Source of the DNA: an uncultured Lentisphaeria bacterium
GTDB taxonomy: Bacteria > Verrucomicrobiota > Lentisphaeria > Victivallales > Victivallaceae
Reading direction: 5' to 3'
Assembly (NCBI GenBank): GCA_903821255.1
Contig: CAIJKT010000099.1
Location: 1-6,376, forward strand
Length of the DNA: 6,376 bases
Below the pieces are notes generated by a model. The model was given only the letters and a program-made list of their open reading frames with translations. It was not told the origin of the DNA and searched no databases. The position numbers were made by a program, and so were the translations under genes. How positions within the stretch are numbered: the first letter of the stretch is position 1; each line of letters opens with the position of its first letter. Shown here piece by piece: positions 1 through 6,280 of this stretch.

Positions 1-2
1 CA

Positions 3-485
3 GAAAGCGTAGGCGCGGTTGCAGACACCGAAACTGAACTGGCGGCCGACTGCAATCCGGACGACACGGTCGTCAAGATAAAGAATGGCGACAAATGGCA
101 GTCCGGCCAATTCTTCATGATTGCGTTCAAAACCGATGACTCCGGCAAAAAAGCCGATCTGCCGAACACGGAGCTTTCCGGCTGGGATGTGGTAAAAGTT
201 GAGAAAAACGGCGATGTTTTTGACGTGACGCTCAAGAATAAATGCGGGAAAAAATATGCCGCCGGAACTAAAATCCGGGAGCACAGGACCGGAGGAACTT
301 ACATCTATCTCGGCGCGTCGAATCAAGATGTTCCGTCTGACTGGACGGAATCCGCCGCCGCGTTCAAAAAAGCGGATTTGTGGCCCGGCACCTGCGGAGC
401 CAAAATCCTTATCCTGGCTAACTACGGCGGCAAGCCGGATCAGGTAATGATGATGAAAGATGTAAAACTGGAAGAAGTAAAATAA
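3..485 (+). CDS. 3' end of a probable secreted protein with a C-terminal beta-sandwich-like domain (partial)
   Basis: The frame is open from the left edge to the TAA at 483-485, giving 160 visible residues, so the true start lies outside the window. The ATG at 117 is internal: the frame upstream of it is open and encodes similar sequence. The visible part is hydrophilic, with alternating short strands and turns, four Trp and three Cys. It ends in a strand pattern (ILILANYGG, then MMMKDVKLEEVK) that resembles the last strands of jelly-roll, galactose-binding-like or carbohydrate-binding domains at the C-terminus of exported proteins. No catalytic motif or membrane segment is visible, and any signal peptide would be outside the window. 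It is cut off from the hyp genes by a terminator, so a role in hydrogenase biology is unlikely. Presence of the gene is certain. The fold is inferred from pattern only, and I do not recognise a specific family. Confidence 0.8.
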   Translation, partial: ESVGAVADTETELAADCNPDDTVVKIKNGDKWQSGQFFMIAFKTDDSGKKADLPNTELSGWDVVKVEKNGDVFDVTLKNKCGKKYAAGTKIREHRTGGTYIYLGASNQDVPSDWTESAAAFKKADLWPGTCGAKILILANYGGKPDQVMMMKDVKLEEVK

Positions 486-501
486 TCCGCTGAAGCATTA
501 T

Positions 502-540
502 AAGCCTGGCTGGAACAAACCGGTCAGGCTTATTTTTTTT
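502..540 (+). terminator. Strong rho-independent terminator after the left-edge gene
   Basis: A 12-bp stem (502-513 with 520-531, including two G-U wobble pairs) closes a 6-nt AACAAA loop. It is followed by A and eight T residues (533-540). It begins 17 nt after the stop codon of the left-edge gene and should isolate that gene from the hyp operon. Confidence 0.92.
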
Positions 541-587
541 ATCTTGAACCGGACAGGCCGGTCAAAGTTTGCATAATCGGAATAAAG

Positions 588-615
588 CTGTAAATTTACA
601 GGTTTGAATTTACAG
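588..615. promoter_or_regulatory. Candidate operator: perfect 14-bp palindrome plus abutting degenerate copy
   Basis: CTGTAAATTTACAG at 588-601 is its own reverse complement. The next 14 bases (602-615, GTTTGAATTTACAG) match it at 11 of 14 positions, so the 9-mer AATTTACAG occurs twice at 14-bp spacing. The element lies 49-76 bp upstream of the hypC start, in the only non-coding stretch ahead of the hyp operon. Perfect dyad symmetry and tandem repetition fit binding of a dimeric regulator. The regulator's identity is unknown, and I do not match the site to a named consensus. A possible -10 (CATAAT, 572-577) lies just upstream but has no convincing -35, so whether the site represses or activates cannot be told. 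Confidence 0.5.
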
Positions 616-663
616 TTTTGCGGAGATTGCCGCTAACGCCGGGATAACGAAAGAGATAAGAAA

Positions 664-909
664 ATGTGTCTTGCCGTGCCGATGAAAATTATAGAGATTA
701 ATGAAAACCGTACAGGGGTTGCCGAGTCCGGAGGTGTTTCGCGTAAAGTCAATCTCAAGCTGCTGGACGACTGCGCAATCGGGGATTACGTCATCATTCA
801 TGCCGGCTTCGCGATTGAAAAACTTGACGAGGAACAGGCGGCAAAGAGTGTCGCGCTGTTTGACGAGCTCGTTCAGGCGATGTCCGGAATTCAGGGGCAG
901 TCGCGATGA
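664..909 (+). CDS. hypC: HypC, [NiFe]-hydrogenase maturation chaperone
   Basis: An 81-residue protein, the usual HypC/HybG/HupF size. It opens with the signature MCLAVPMKI, in which Cys2 becomes N-terminal after Met removal and is the family's functional residue. The other family hallmark, GDYVIIHAGFAIEKLDEEQA, spans residues 40-59 and includes His46. In the known pathway HypC pairs with HypD as the scaffold on which the Fe(CN)2CO group is built, then carries the iron unit to the hydrogenase large subunit precursor in the cytoplasm. The start is fixed by the MCLAVP motif; only a weak purine-rich ribosome site (about 650-660) precedes it. This is the first gene of the hyp cluster, and its last 4 nt overlap hypD (ATGA), indicating translational coupling. 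I cannot tell whether this copy serves only the adjacent Ech enzyme. Confidence 0.97.
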   Translation: MCLAVPMKIIEINENRTGVAESGGVSRKVNLKLLDDCAIGDYVIIHAGFAIEKLDEEQAAKSVALFDELVQAMSGIQGQSR

Positions 910-2003
910 AATATGTCGATGAATTCAGAAATTCGGACGTTGCCGCCGCGCTGCTGCTCGAGATAGCGAAACTGGCGGGCGCTCTGGATAAGCCGGTCAA
1001 TATCATGGAAGTCTGCGGCAGCCACACCATGGCGATTGCCCGGCATGGCATCCGCGAAGCGCTTCCCGCCTGCATCAACCTCATCAGCGGGCCGGGCTGT
1101 CCGGTCTGCGTGACCGAAGCCGGATATATTGACGCCGCCATTGAATTAGGCAAAAAAGGCGTTATTCCCGCGACTTTCGGCGACATGCTGAATGTGCCGG
1201 GCTCAAAATCCTCGCTGGCTAAATTTCGCGCCGAAGGCGGACGGGTTGAAATATGCTATTCCCCTGATTCGGCGGTGGAAATCGCCGCCAAAGCGCCCAA
1301 TGCGCAAGTCGTCTTTCTGGCGGTGGGCTTTGAAACCACCGTCGGCCCGGCAGTGAGCGTGATTGACTCCGCGATAAATGAAAAGCTCGGTAATTTGAGC
1401 ATTCTTACCGCGTTCAAACAGATTATGCCGGCGCTGGAGGCGCTCTCTTCCGATCCGGAAATCAGGATTGACGCTTTTCTGTGTCCGGCGCACGTCAGCG
1501 CCATCATCGGGGCCGACGCTTATAAGCCGTTTGCGGAGAAGCACCGGATTCCGTGCGTGATCGCGGGGTTCGAGCCGGTGGACATCCTTTACGGGATCAT
1601 CGGTGTCCTGAAACAGATACAGGCGGGAACGGCGACGGTCGAGAATCAGTATGCGCGGGTCGTCAGACCGGAGGGCAATGTCCGGGCGCGGAACTTTATC
1701 AATACTTATCTGGAAACTGCCGATGCCTGGTGGCGCGGCATTGGCGTAATTCCGCAAAGCGGACTGTCCTTGCGCCGGGAATTCGCGGATTATGATGCCG
1801 CGGTCAGGTTCAATGTCCCGATTAAGCGCGGTGATCCGGATAAACGCTGTCAGTGCGGCAATGTGCTGAAAGGCAAAATCCGTCCGGATCAGTGCGGGAT
1901 GTTCGCGAAAGTCTGCACTCCGGAAAATCCGGTAGGCCCCTGCATGGTCAGTTCCGAAGGAACTTGTTCGGCGTACTTTAAATATGGACGCGTGATCGGA
2001 TGA
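906..2003 (+). CDS. hypD: HypD, Fe-S scaffold for assembly of the Fe(CN)2CO centre
   Basis: A 365-residue cytoplasmic protein of normal HypD length. Conserved motifs are in order: MEVCGSHT (residues 34-41, Cys37), GPGCPVCV (62-69, Cys65 and Cys68), TFGDMLNVPG (90-99), GFETT (141-145), AGFEPVDIL (220-228) and VENQYARVV (245-253). The C-terminal cysteine-rich region has Cys315, 317, 330, 337, 346 and 354 and ends in the typical MVSSEGTC (347-354). In the family, the N-terminal cysteines form the active thiol pocket and C-terminal cysteines hold a [4Fe-4S] cluster. With HypC, HypD receives cyanide from HypE and builds the iron ligands. The ATG overlaps the hypC stop and has an AGGGG site at 893-897, 8 nt upstream. 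No key residue appears to be missing. A 41-nt gap separates it from hypE. Confidence 0.98.
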   Translation: MKYVDEFRNSDVAAALLLEIAKLAGALDKPVNIMEVCGSHTMAIARHGIREALPACINLISGPGCPVCVTEAGYIDAAIELGKKGVIPATFGDMLNVPGSKSSLAKFRAEGGRVEICYSPDSAVEIAAKAPNAQVVFLAVGFETTVGPAVSVIDSAINEKLGNLSILTAFKQIMPALEALSSDPEIRIDAFLCPAHVSAIIGADAYKPFAEKHRIPCVIAGFEPVDILYGIIGVLKQIQAGTATVENQYARVVRPEGNVRARNFINTYLETADAWWRGIGVIPQSGLSLRREFADYDAAVRFNVPIKRGDPDKRCQCGNVLKGKIRPDQCGMFAKVCTPENPVGPCMVSSEGTCSAYFKYGRVIG

Positions 2004-2044
2004 TTTTGTTTCAATTTGATAACCCTGGAAGCCCTATATAATTT

Positions 2045-3049
2045 ATGGAAGAGAAGATACAACTGGCACATGGCGGGGGCGGCAAGCTCAGCGCCAGACT
2101 GATAAAAGACGAAATCCTGAGCCGTTTCGGCAACGGGCCGCTGCGGAATCTGCCCGATGCGGCGGAATTGCCGCTGACGGCGGATAAAATCATCTACTCC
2201 ACGGACAGTTTTGTGGTTTCGCCGTACTTTTTCCCTGGCGGGAATATCGGAGAGCTGGCAGTTTACGGCACGGTAAACGATGTTTGCGTGGCGGGCGGCC
2301 GCCCGCGCTGGCTTTCGCTGGCGCTGATCATCGAAGAAGGTTTTCCGCTGGAAAATCTCCGCCGGATACTGGATTCAACCGCGGAGGCCGCGAAGCGGTG
2401 CGGCGTGACTGTGGTGACCGGCGACACGAAAGTGGTACAGAAGGGCAATTGCGACGGAATATATATGAACACGTCCGGCATCGGAGTGAAAATCGCGGGT
2501 CTGGAACTCGGGCGTCAGCGGATTAAGCCCGGTGACGCGGTGATCGTCAGCGGCACCATCGGCGAACACGGCTTTGCGGTGCTGGCCGCCAGAAACGGCA
2601 TCCGCACCGGCGAGGGTCTGGTCAGCGATTGCGGCCCGCTGAACGGCTTGCTGGAACAGGCCGCCCCGTTCGGCGATAAAGTTAAATTCATGCGCGACCC
2701 GACCCGCGGCGGAGTTGCCGCCGTGTTGAACGAGATCGTTGAAAACATGGAGTTCGGCATCGAACTGAAACAGAATGCAGTGCCGGTTTCGGAAGGTGTG
2801 CGTTCGGTTTCGGAAATGCTCGGAATTGATCCGCTGAATGTCGCCTGCGAAGGCCGGATGATCCTGATCTGCGACCAGTCGGCGGCGGACGGTATTTTGT
2901 CCGGTTTCAGATCGCTGCCGGAGGGCGAAGGCGCCTGCGTGATCGGTACCGCCGGCGGGATTGCCGGAAAAGTAACGATGAAAACCATAACCGGAGTCAG
3001 CCGTCTGATAGACCTGCCTTCCGGAGAACTGCTGCCGAGGATTTGCTAA
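2045..3049 (+). CDS. hypE: HypE, carbamoyl dehydratase that supplies the cyanide ligand
   Basis: A 334-residue protein of the PurM-like/AIR synthase superfamily. HypE uses ATP to dehydrate a carboxamide on its C-terminal cysteine (placed there by HypF) to a thiocyanate, which is passed to HypC-HypD. Visible motifs: glycine-rich HGGGGK near the N-terminus (residues 9-14), TDSFVVSP (53-60), TVNDVCVAGG (76-85), VTGDTKVV (124-131, ATP/metal site), RDPTRGG (217-223), IDPLNVACEG (261-270) and the obligatory C-terminal PRIC (331-334). Cys334 is the modified residue, so the end is intact. A GGAAG at 2027-2031 is a somewhat distant ribosome site (13 nt). The stop codon shares one base with the hypA start (TAATG). 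The partner hypF is not in this window. Confidence 0.98.
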   Translation: MEEKIQLAHGGGGKLSARLIKDEILSRFGNGPLRNLPDAAELPLTADKIIYSTDSFVVSPYFFPGGNIGELAVYGTVNDVCVAGGRPRWLSLALIIEEGFPLENLRRILDSTAEAAKRCGVTVVTGDTKVVQKGNCDGIYMNTSGIGVKIAGLELGRQRIKPGDAVIVSGTIGEHGFAVLAARNGIRTGEGLVSDCGPLNGLLEQAAPFGDKVKFMRDPTRGGVAAVLNEIVENMEFGIELKQNAVPVSEGVRSVSEMLGIDPLNVACEGRMILICDQSAADGILSGFRSLPEGEGACVIGTAGGIAGKVTMKTITGVSRLIDLPSGELLPRIC

Positions 3050-3396
3050 TGCATGAGTTATCAATCGCCGAGGCGGTCATCAAACAACTGGAGAATTACG
3101 CCGGCACTCATCCGGAGTGCACCGTGAAAAAGGTGACGCTGGAAGTCGGGGTGATTTCCGGCATTGACCGTTCGGCGCTGGAATTCGCATTTCCGCTGGC
3201 GCTGGAAGTGAGTTCGCTGAAAAAACTGGAACTGGAGATAATAACCGTGCCGGTATCCGTGGACTGCCTGGACTGCCGCGCTAAATCAACGGTCGAGAAA
3301 TTTATGCTGAAGTGTGCTTCCTGCTTGTCAACGCATGTCAAAATATGTTCAGGCAGGGAGTTGAAAATTAAATCGATGGAAATCGAGGAGGCTTGA
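3049..3396 (+). CDS. hypA: HypA, nickel metallochaperone with zinc-binding domain
   Basis: A 115-residue protein of typical HypA/HybF length. It begins MHELSIAEAV; His2 (with Glu3) is the family's nickel-binding residue. The start is therefore the ATG at 3049, not the in-frame TTG at 3043. A GAGGA ribosome site lies at 3037-3041, 7 nt upstream. The C-terminal half has the structural zinc site as two CxxC pairs, Cys73/Cys76 and Cys89/Cys92, with an additional Cys100 nearby. It ends in LKIKSMEIEEA, matching the usual family tail. HypA works with HypB to deliver Ni2+ to the hydrogenase large subunit after the iron group is in place. It lies between hypE (1-nt overlap) and hypB (2-nt gap), so the three are certainly co-translated or closely coupled. 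Confidence 0.96.
   Translation: MHELSIAEAVIKQLENYAGTHPECTVKKVTLEVGVISGIDRSALEFAFPLALEVSSLKKLELEIITVPVSVDCLDCRAKSTVEKFMLKCASCLSTHVKICSGRELKIKSMEIEEA
3385..3391 (+). promoter_or_regulatory. Ribosome binding site that fixes the hypB start
   Basis: GAGGAGG, close to an ideal Shine-Dalgarno, sits inside the last codons of hypA and 7 nt before the ATG at 3399. It supports that ATG over the in-frame TTG at 3393. The ATG start also places the conserved Met-Cys metal motif exactly at the N-terminus. Confidence 0.85.
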
Positions 3397-3398
3397 AT

Positions 3399-4187
3399 AT
3401 GTGCAAAAACTGCGGATGCGATGCGCCGAAAGGCAATAAGCACGAACACCGTCATGATCATGAAGGTCATTATCATGTGCATGAACACCATCATGACCAC
3501 GCCGGACACGAGCATCAACATGATCACGGCGACCAGCCGCACGGGCATCAACATCCTGAAACCACGCATGTTGAAATGGAAATGAACATCCTTTCGGAAA
3601 ACGACAGGATTGCGGCGGAAAACCGGGCAATGCTCAAGGGCCGGGGGATTGTTGCAATCAACCTGATTTCATCGCCCGGTTCCGGCAAGACCGCGCTTCT
3701 GGAGAAGACGCTGGACATGCTGAAAGGCGATGTGCCGTGCGCCGTCATCGTCGGCGACCAGCGGAGCGACGAAGATGCGAAACGGCTGCGCGGCCGCGGC
3801 GCGCCGGTAACTCAGATCGAAACCGACGATTCCTGTCATCTCAATGCCGGACAGGTCGCGCAGGCTTTTGAAAAAACTCTGCAGCCGGACACTAAACTGC
3901 TGTTTATTGAAAACGTCGGCAATCTGGTTTGTCCGGCGGCCTTTGATTTAGGCGAAGATTTCAAAGTGGCGCTGCTGTCGTCGCCGGAAGGCGAAGACAA
4001 GCCGCTCAAGTATCCGTCGCTGTTCAATACCGCGAAAGCGGTGATTATCACGAAGACCGATCTCTGTCCGTATCTGGACTGGGACATCGAAAAATGCCGT
4101 CAATATGTCCGGGGAGTCAATCCGGGGGTTTTGGTATTCGAATTGAGCAGCCGGTCGGGAAAAGGCATGGATTCGTGGATTTCTTAA
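3399..4187 (+). CDS. hypB: HypB, nickel-binding GTPase with long histidine-rich tail
   Basis: A 262-residue SIMIBI-class G protein that drives nickel insertion into [NiFe] hydrogenase with HypA. The N-terminus MCKNCGC carries the CxxCGC motif known as the high-affinity nickel site in HypB. Residues 15-57 form a histidine-rich stretch (19 His in 43 residues, mixed with Asp and Glu), of the kind linked to nickel storage. The GTPase domain follows: Walker A SSPGSGKT (91-98), GDQ (119-121), ENVGNLVCP (171-179), EGEDKPLKYP (197-206) and the guanine-specificity motif TKTD (218-221). Cys146-His147 and Cys178 match the metal site at the G-domain dimer interface. The C-terminus ends soon after GKGMDSW, a few residues shorter than E. 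coli HypB. It is the last hyp gene; a 134-nt non-coding gap follows. Confidence 0.98.
   Translation: MCKNCGCDAPKGNKHEHRHDHEGHYHVHEHHHDHAGHEHQHDHGDQPHGHQHPETTHVEMEMNILSENDRIAAENRAMLKGRGIVAINLISSPGSGKTALLEKTLDMLKGDVPCAVIVGDQRSDEDAKRLRGRGAPVTQIETDDSCHLNAGQVAQAFEKTLQPDTKLLFIENVGNLVCPAAFDLGEDFKVALLSSPEGEDKPLKYPSLFNTAKAVIITKTDLCPYLDWDIEKCRQYVRGVNPGVLVFELSSRSGKGMDSWIS
3441..3569 (+). other. Histidine-rich nickel-storage-like segment inside hypB
   Basis: Codons 15-57 of hypB, a run of CAT/CAC codons alternating with Asp, Glu, Gly and Gln codons, giving 19 His in 43 residues, mostly as H-x-H with one HHH. It is a low-complexity coding segment, not a DNA repeat array. By analogy with His-rich HypB proteins it should bind several Ni2+ (or Zn2+) ions; the capacity cannot be judged from sequence. 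Confidence 0.85.
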
Positions 4188-4216
4188 TTGAAAACACTCT
4201 TATAGCATGTTATTTT
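4188..4216 (+). promoter_or_regulatory. Candidate sigma70-type promoter upstream of echA (distal)
   Basis: TTGAAA (4188-4193, 5 of 6 to consensus), a 17-nt spacer, then TATTTT (4211-4216, 4 of 6) preceded by TG at 4208-4209 as in an extended -10. It begins right after the hypB stop in an AT-rich gap. It would give a leader of roughly 100 nt to echA. This is a consensus match only, and housekeeping promoter preferences for this organism are unknown. Confidence 0.35.
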
Positions 4217-4268
4217 AAATGCGGTTAGTGCACGTGACTTTTTTCAATAATTTATCGAAATCGGTTGC

Positions 4269-4297
4269 TTGTAAAAGCCCGTCTAAGGGTCTATATT
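4269..4297 (+). promoter_or_regulatory. Candidate sigma70-type promoter upstream of echA (proximal)
   Basis: TTGTAA (4269-4274, 4 of 6), a 17-nt spacer, then TATATT (4292-4297, 5 of 6). Transcription would start about 18 nt before the echA ATG, leaving just enough leader for the ribosome site at 4308-4312. It competes with the distal candidate and either or neither may be used. Confidence 0.35.
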
Positions 4298-4307
4298 TTT
4301 TACTTTT

Positions 4308-4312
4308 GGGGA
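4308..4312 (+). promoter_or_regulatory. Ribosome binding site that fixes the echA start
   Basis: GGGGA ends 9 nt before the ATG at 4322. It favours that ATG over the in-frame TTG at 4265, which would add 19 residues outside the family pattern and has no comparable ribosome site. Confidence 0.7.
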
Positions 4313-4321
4313 TATAAAAAC

Positions 4322-6280
4322 ATGGAATTAACGAATTTTAACGTTCTGCTTGCAGTCCTGATTATCGCGCCTGTCGTCTTCGGAATCGTGGCATATTTAT
4401 CGCCGATGGATAAACTTAGAAGTCTGAGTATTGTCTTCTGTTCGGTAATTGTCGCGGCCGCCGGAATCATGATCACCATTGAACCGAACAACCAGTTTAC
4501 GCTTCCCGGTTCTGAAATGATCGCCACGATCCTGGAAATTGCCATCGTCGGTATAATACTGTATATAGCGGTGAAGATCAGGAACTGGCTGATCCTGCTG
4601 ATGAGCCTGGCGCAACTGGGAATGATCATTGCTGAAATAATTTTTGTCCACAACGGCCACGCGGTGGCTCATGCCCATGACTTCGCGACCGACCCGCTCA
4701 CCAAAATATTGATCCTGATTACTTCGATAGTCGGCCCGGTCATTGCCGTTTATGCAATCGGTTATATGAAAAGCCATCAGGAACATGCGCCGCCGACTTC
4801 GGCTTCGCTCGGACAGTTCTTCTTCTTCTTCATCGCGTTTCTGGGATTCATGAACGGCCTGGTAATGGCCAATAACCTGAAATGGTTCTCATTTTTCTGG
4901 GAAGCGACCACCTTATGTTCTTATATGCTCATCGGTCAGGACGGCGGCGAATCAAAGAAAAACGCGGAACGCGCCCTGCTGATCAATACTTTCGGCGGAA
5001 CCGCCATGACTGCCGGGGTGCTCTGGCTGGTGGTGGGTAATCAAACTGAGTCGTTTGACGGACTGCTGATGGCCAAAGCCGTAATCCCGATGGTTCTGCT
5101 TTGCGGGGCGGCGTTCACCAAATCCGCCTTGCTGCCGTTCCAGAGCTGGCTGCTCGGCGCGATGATCGCTCCGACTCCGGTCTCCGCCCTGCTGCATTCG
5201 GCGACGATGGTGAAAGCCGGTTCCTATCTGGTGCTGCGCGTCACTCCCGGATTTCATGATTCGGCCAAAGTAATGATGGTAATAACATTTATCGGAGCGC
5301 TGACATTCGCCGGCGCCGCGCTGCTGGCCGTCACTCAGAGCAACGCCAAGCGGGTGCTGGCCTATTCGACCATATCCAACCTCGGTCTGGTAGTCGCCTG
5401 CGCCGGGATCAATTCGCCGCTGGCCTATGCCGCCGCGCTGGCGATCATCTGTTTCCATGCCATATCCAAGGGCCTGCTGTTCCTGTGCGTCGGCAGAATT
5501 GAACAGAAAATCGGCAGCCGCGACATTGAAGATATGGGCGGCATCCTGTACCGCATGCCCGTTACCACCAGCGTTGCCCTGATCGGCATGATGTCGATGC
5601 TGCTGCCCCCGTTCGGGATGCTGTTGAGCAAGTGGATGGCAATTGAAGCCACCATTCGTTCCCCGCTGATTCTGGTCTTCATTATTCTCGGCAGCGCGCT
5701 TACCGTATTCTTCTGGTCAAAGTGGATCGGGCGCATTCAGACATCCTCCTATCATCCGAAATTCAACAAGGAATCCATGGATCCGGCGATGGGATTCTCG
5801 CTGATAATCCTGGCACTGGGAGTGCTGCTCACCGGGGTCGGCTCCATGTGGATCTTCAACAAATTCTTTGCACCGATCACCAGAGAGGTCTTTGCTTCCA
5901 GAACGGATATTTCCGATGTGCTGTGGAGCGTGTTTACCGCCGCCGGCAATTTTGCCGCGGTTACGCTGTTTGTCGCCGTCGGCATTGCCTTTCTGGCATA
6001 CTGGCTGCTGGTATGGAGGCGATTCAAGGAAACCGACGTCAGGCTGCCGTTTCTCTGCGGTGAAAACGCGGAGAGCACTGTTTATACCACTTCCGCCTTC
6101 CATAACTCGGAAGGAACGAGAAGCTACGCATTCAGAAGCATGGGCGACAAAGTTGAAAACTCATGGTCTTCAACCACTTATCTCAAGAACTTTATCTGCG
6201 AGAAGAAAGTCACGATCTGGCTCAATCTTATCGCGTGGGTCATTATTATCATATTACTAGGGGAAGCACATTTGTTATGA
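4322..6280 (+). CDS. echA: EchA-like, NuoL/antiporter-type membrane subunit of Ech hydrogenase
   Basis: A 652-residue, highly hydrophobic inner-membrane protein with about 14-16 likely transmembrane helices. It belongs to the proton-pumping NADH-quinone oxidoreductase/Mrp antiporter family. Matches to the NuoL ion-channel core: FFWEATTLCSYMLIG (191-205, Glu194 equivalent to the key TM5 Glu), AFTKSALLPFQSWLLGAM (264-281, Lys267 equivalent to the TM7 Lys), APTPVSALLHSATMVKAG (283-300, His292 and Lys298), NAKRVLAYST (341-350), HAISKGLLFL (379-388, Lys383) and LLSKWMAIEA (434-443, Lys437). A polar segment at about 567-627 precedes a final helix (about 630-648). The Ech assignment rests on this sequence style, on the following echB-like gene (4-nt overlap, ATGA) and on the hyp genes upstream. 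Hyf/Hyc-type (HyfB) or Mrp subunits are the alternatives. It would carry H+ or Na+ translocation coupled to ferredoxin-driven H2 formation. Confidence 0.88.
   Translation: MELTNFNVLLAVLIIAPVVFGIVAYLSPMDKLRSLSIVFCSVIVAAAGIMITIEPNNQFTLPGSEMIATILEIAIVGIILYIAVKIRNWLILLMSLAQLGMIIAEIIFVHNGHAVAHAHDFATDPLTKILILITSIVGPVIAVYAIGYMKSHQEHAPPTSASLGQFFFFFIAFLGFMNGLVMANNLKWFSFFWEATTLCSYMLIGQDGGESKKNAERALLINTFGGTAMTAGVLWLVVGNQTESFDGLLMAKAVIPMVLLCGAAFTKSALLPFQSWLLGAMIAPTPVSALLHSATMVKAGSYLVLRVTPGFHDSAKVMMVITFIGALTFAGAALLAVTQSNAKRVLAYSTISNLGLVVACAGINSPLAYAAALAIICFHAISKGLLFLCVGRIEQKIGSRDIEDMGGILYRMPVTTSVALIGMMSMLLPPFGMLLSKWMAIEATIRSPLILVFIILGSALTVFFWSKWIGRIQTSSYHPKFNKESMDPAMGFSLIILALGVLLTGVGSMWIFNKFFAPITREVFASRTDISDVLWSVFTAAGNFAAVTLFVAVGIAFLAYWLLVWRRFKETDVRLPFLCGENAESTVYTTSAFHNSEGTRSYAFRSMGDKVENSWSSTTYLKNFICEKKVTIWLNLIAWVIIIILLGEAHLL

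Noticed and set aside
558..573. Possible sigma54 (-24/-12) promoter upstream of hypC, GG at 560-561 and GC at 571-572
   Set aside because: The GG-to-GC spacing is 9 nt instead of the strict 10, and the -24 element is poor. Hydrogenase genes are often sigma54-dependent, but the sequence does not support it here.
620..633. GCGG-AGATTG-CCGC hairpin in the hypC leader
   Set aside because: A 4-bp stem with no T tract and no associated motif is expected by chance; it is not supportable as a terminator or riboswitch.
2016..2042. TTGATA and TATAAT directly upstream of hypE resembling a promoter
   Set aside because: The spacer is only 15 nt and the -10 ends 2 nt before the ATG, so transcription would start inside the coding region.
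2375..3064. Long antisense open frame (229 codons) opposite hypE, and similar ones opposite hypD and echA
   Set aside because: These are byproducts of GC-biased codon use in well-conserved + strand genes. The translations show no recognisable domain.
3441..3569. Repetitive CAT/CAC-rich DNA as a repeat array or CRISPR-like element
   Set aside because: It lies in frame within hypB and encodes the His-rich tail. There are no fixed-length repeats with unique spacers.
4276..4300. Small GCCC/GGGT hairpin followed by T residues between hypB and echA, as a terminator
   Set aside because: The stem has only four pairs, one of them G-U, and the T run is interrupted. It also overlaps a better promoter candidate.
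4265..4321. Upstream TTG start for echA adding 19 residues
   Set aside because: The added residues are basic and fall outside the family pattern, and a ribosome site precedes the ATG at 4322.
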